This document shows positions 61,293 through 61,911 of a DNA stretch of 61,911 bases, piece by piece; position 1 is the first letter of the stretch; the number at the start of each line of letters is the position of its first letter. The stretch lies in contig NZ_CP049367.1 in the NCBI RefSeq assembly GCF_014058425.1, positions 1-61,911 of the forward strand. The letters run 5' to 3'. The position numbers and the translations under genes were made by a program. The notes under the pieces are model-generated. The model had not been told where the DNA came from. It worked only from the letters and a program-made list of their open reading frames with translations, and did no database searches. The stretch is from Companilactobacillus pabuli (GTDB lineage Bacteria > Bacillota > Bacilli > Lactobacillales > Lactobacillaceae).

Positions 61293-61911
61293 TTGTGATA
61301 TATAGTTTTTAGTTCAAATAATGATAATATTTCGGGAGCTGGTCTTTTTTCAGTTTCAAGCTTATTAAAGTACGGAATATTAAGCCTGTGCGTTATTTTT
61401 GAACTTTTAGCATATTTTTCGAAAAAAAAAATTAACTTCTGATACATTACTACTTAATAACTTTAAAAAGTTTTTTTATTTCTTTGTAATAGTTTCAATA
61501 ATTTCTATTATTCTTTCGATTGAATCATCAGAATTTAGCCCTTCGAATAATTCAACTTTTATATTCGTCTTTATCCCAATGTTGTATGCTTTCCTAGTTA
61601 TAATACCTGGAACAAATCAGAAATACACACAGCCTTTAAGCTGGGACTCCTGATATCAATTATTGGTTATGTGTATTCTTAAAATAGGGATATCAGGGAT
61701 ACTTGATAATTTATCTACCATAAATTATCAGAACACAGATTCTACTGTACTTGAATCTTCAACATTTGCACTATTATCAGTTGGCTTTGCTGGTTTTTTT
61801 TGTTATTTCAAAAAGGGATATCTTTGGAAATTTTTGAGTGTGTTATTTGTTATTTTAACATTTAAACGTCAAATAACTTTAACAGCCATCTTATTGTTTA
61901 TTTTGGGCTTT
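61233..61911 (+). pseudogene. wzy: EPS polymerase Wzy, N-terminal part with several indels (continues at base 1)
   Basis: Hydrophobic frames follow each other: GAGLFSVSSLLKYGILSLCV to about 61433, FIFVFIPMLYAFLVII to about 61620, FKLGLLISIIGYVY to about 61668, then GISGILDNLSTINYQNTDST to the window end, where FKRQITLTAILLFILGF joins base 1. A run of ten As at 61431-61440 marks one break. A start near 61233 (TTG after GGAGG) is likely. With the part at 1-504 this gives a polymerase of about 390 aa. Either sequencing error or a decayed gene; if real, EPS of this unit could not be polymerised. Confidence 0.7.

Overview
The window reads as a complete circular plasmid of about 62 kb from a lactobacillus, most likely Lactiplantibacillus plantarum or a close relative. 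The evidence is an IS30 element of ISLpl1 size and type, ISL3-family elements, RepA_N replicons, a pSK41/pGO1-type conjugation region of the lactobacillus kind, PTS and GPH sugar transport genes, and strong AGGAGG ribosome binding sites. The last base and the first base join in frame inside one polysaccharide polymerase gene, so the window ends are very probably an arbitrary cut in a circle.

Layout. 59.1-61.9 kb plus 0-4.3 kb: an AT-rich exopolysaccharide (EPS) block with an Alg14/Alg13-type glycosyltransferase pair, a short GT32-like gene, a GT2 gene, the polymerase wzy, a second GT2, pyruvyl transferases and the flippase wzx. 4.3-5.3 kb: a complete IS30 element. 5.4-10.9 kb: a maltose/alpha-glucoside cluster (GH31, GPH-type permease, divergent LacI regulator with twin operators, and a broken GH65 phosphorylase). 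11-13.2 kb: a serine resolvase and a FAD oxidoreductase. 13.3-24.4 kb: a PTS alpha-glucoside operon (GH4, EIIBC, RpiR regulator, EIIA, GH13, PurB-like lyase) between two directly oriented ISL3 copies, the second of which is fused to an IS30 fragment. 24.4-26.3 kb: a phage head-gene remnant with an inserted antisense pair of small membrane genes. 26.4-31.3 kb: the EPS assembly and priming block (Wzd, Wze, phosphatase, priming transferase, LCP protein) with a deletion that removed the genes between an alg14-like start and a wzx end.

31.3-40.3 kb is the maintenance region. It has an Fst-type type I toxin-antitoxin locus and two complete RepA_N replicons, each with its own ParA plus ribbon-helix-helix partner, and a mosaic insertion element between them. 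Each replicon also has a strong promoter making a short terminated RNA opposite to rep, and a terminator hairpin between that RNA and rep, which suggests antisense and attenuation copy control built the same way twice. The second rep gene carries 54-bp tandem repeats inside its coding sequence. The plasmid therefore looks like a cointegrate.

40.5-58.7 kb is the transfer region: a Fic-fold protein, an oriT with a TAAGTGCGC nick motif, a MOBQ relaxase, a small regulator, and T4SS genes traA to traL plus topoisomerase III. The coupling ATPase, topoisomerase III, the Fic gene, a GT2 gene and wzy each carry one or more small indels, several in homopolymers. These look more like sequencing errors than real decay. 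No tRNA, rRNA or CRISPR array was seen.
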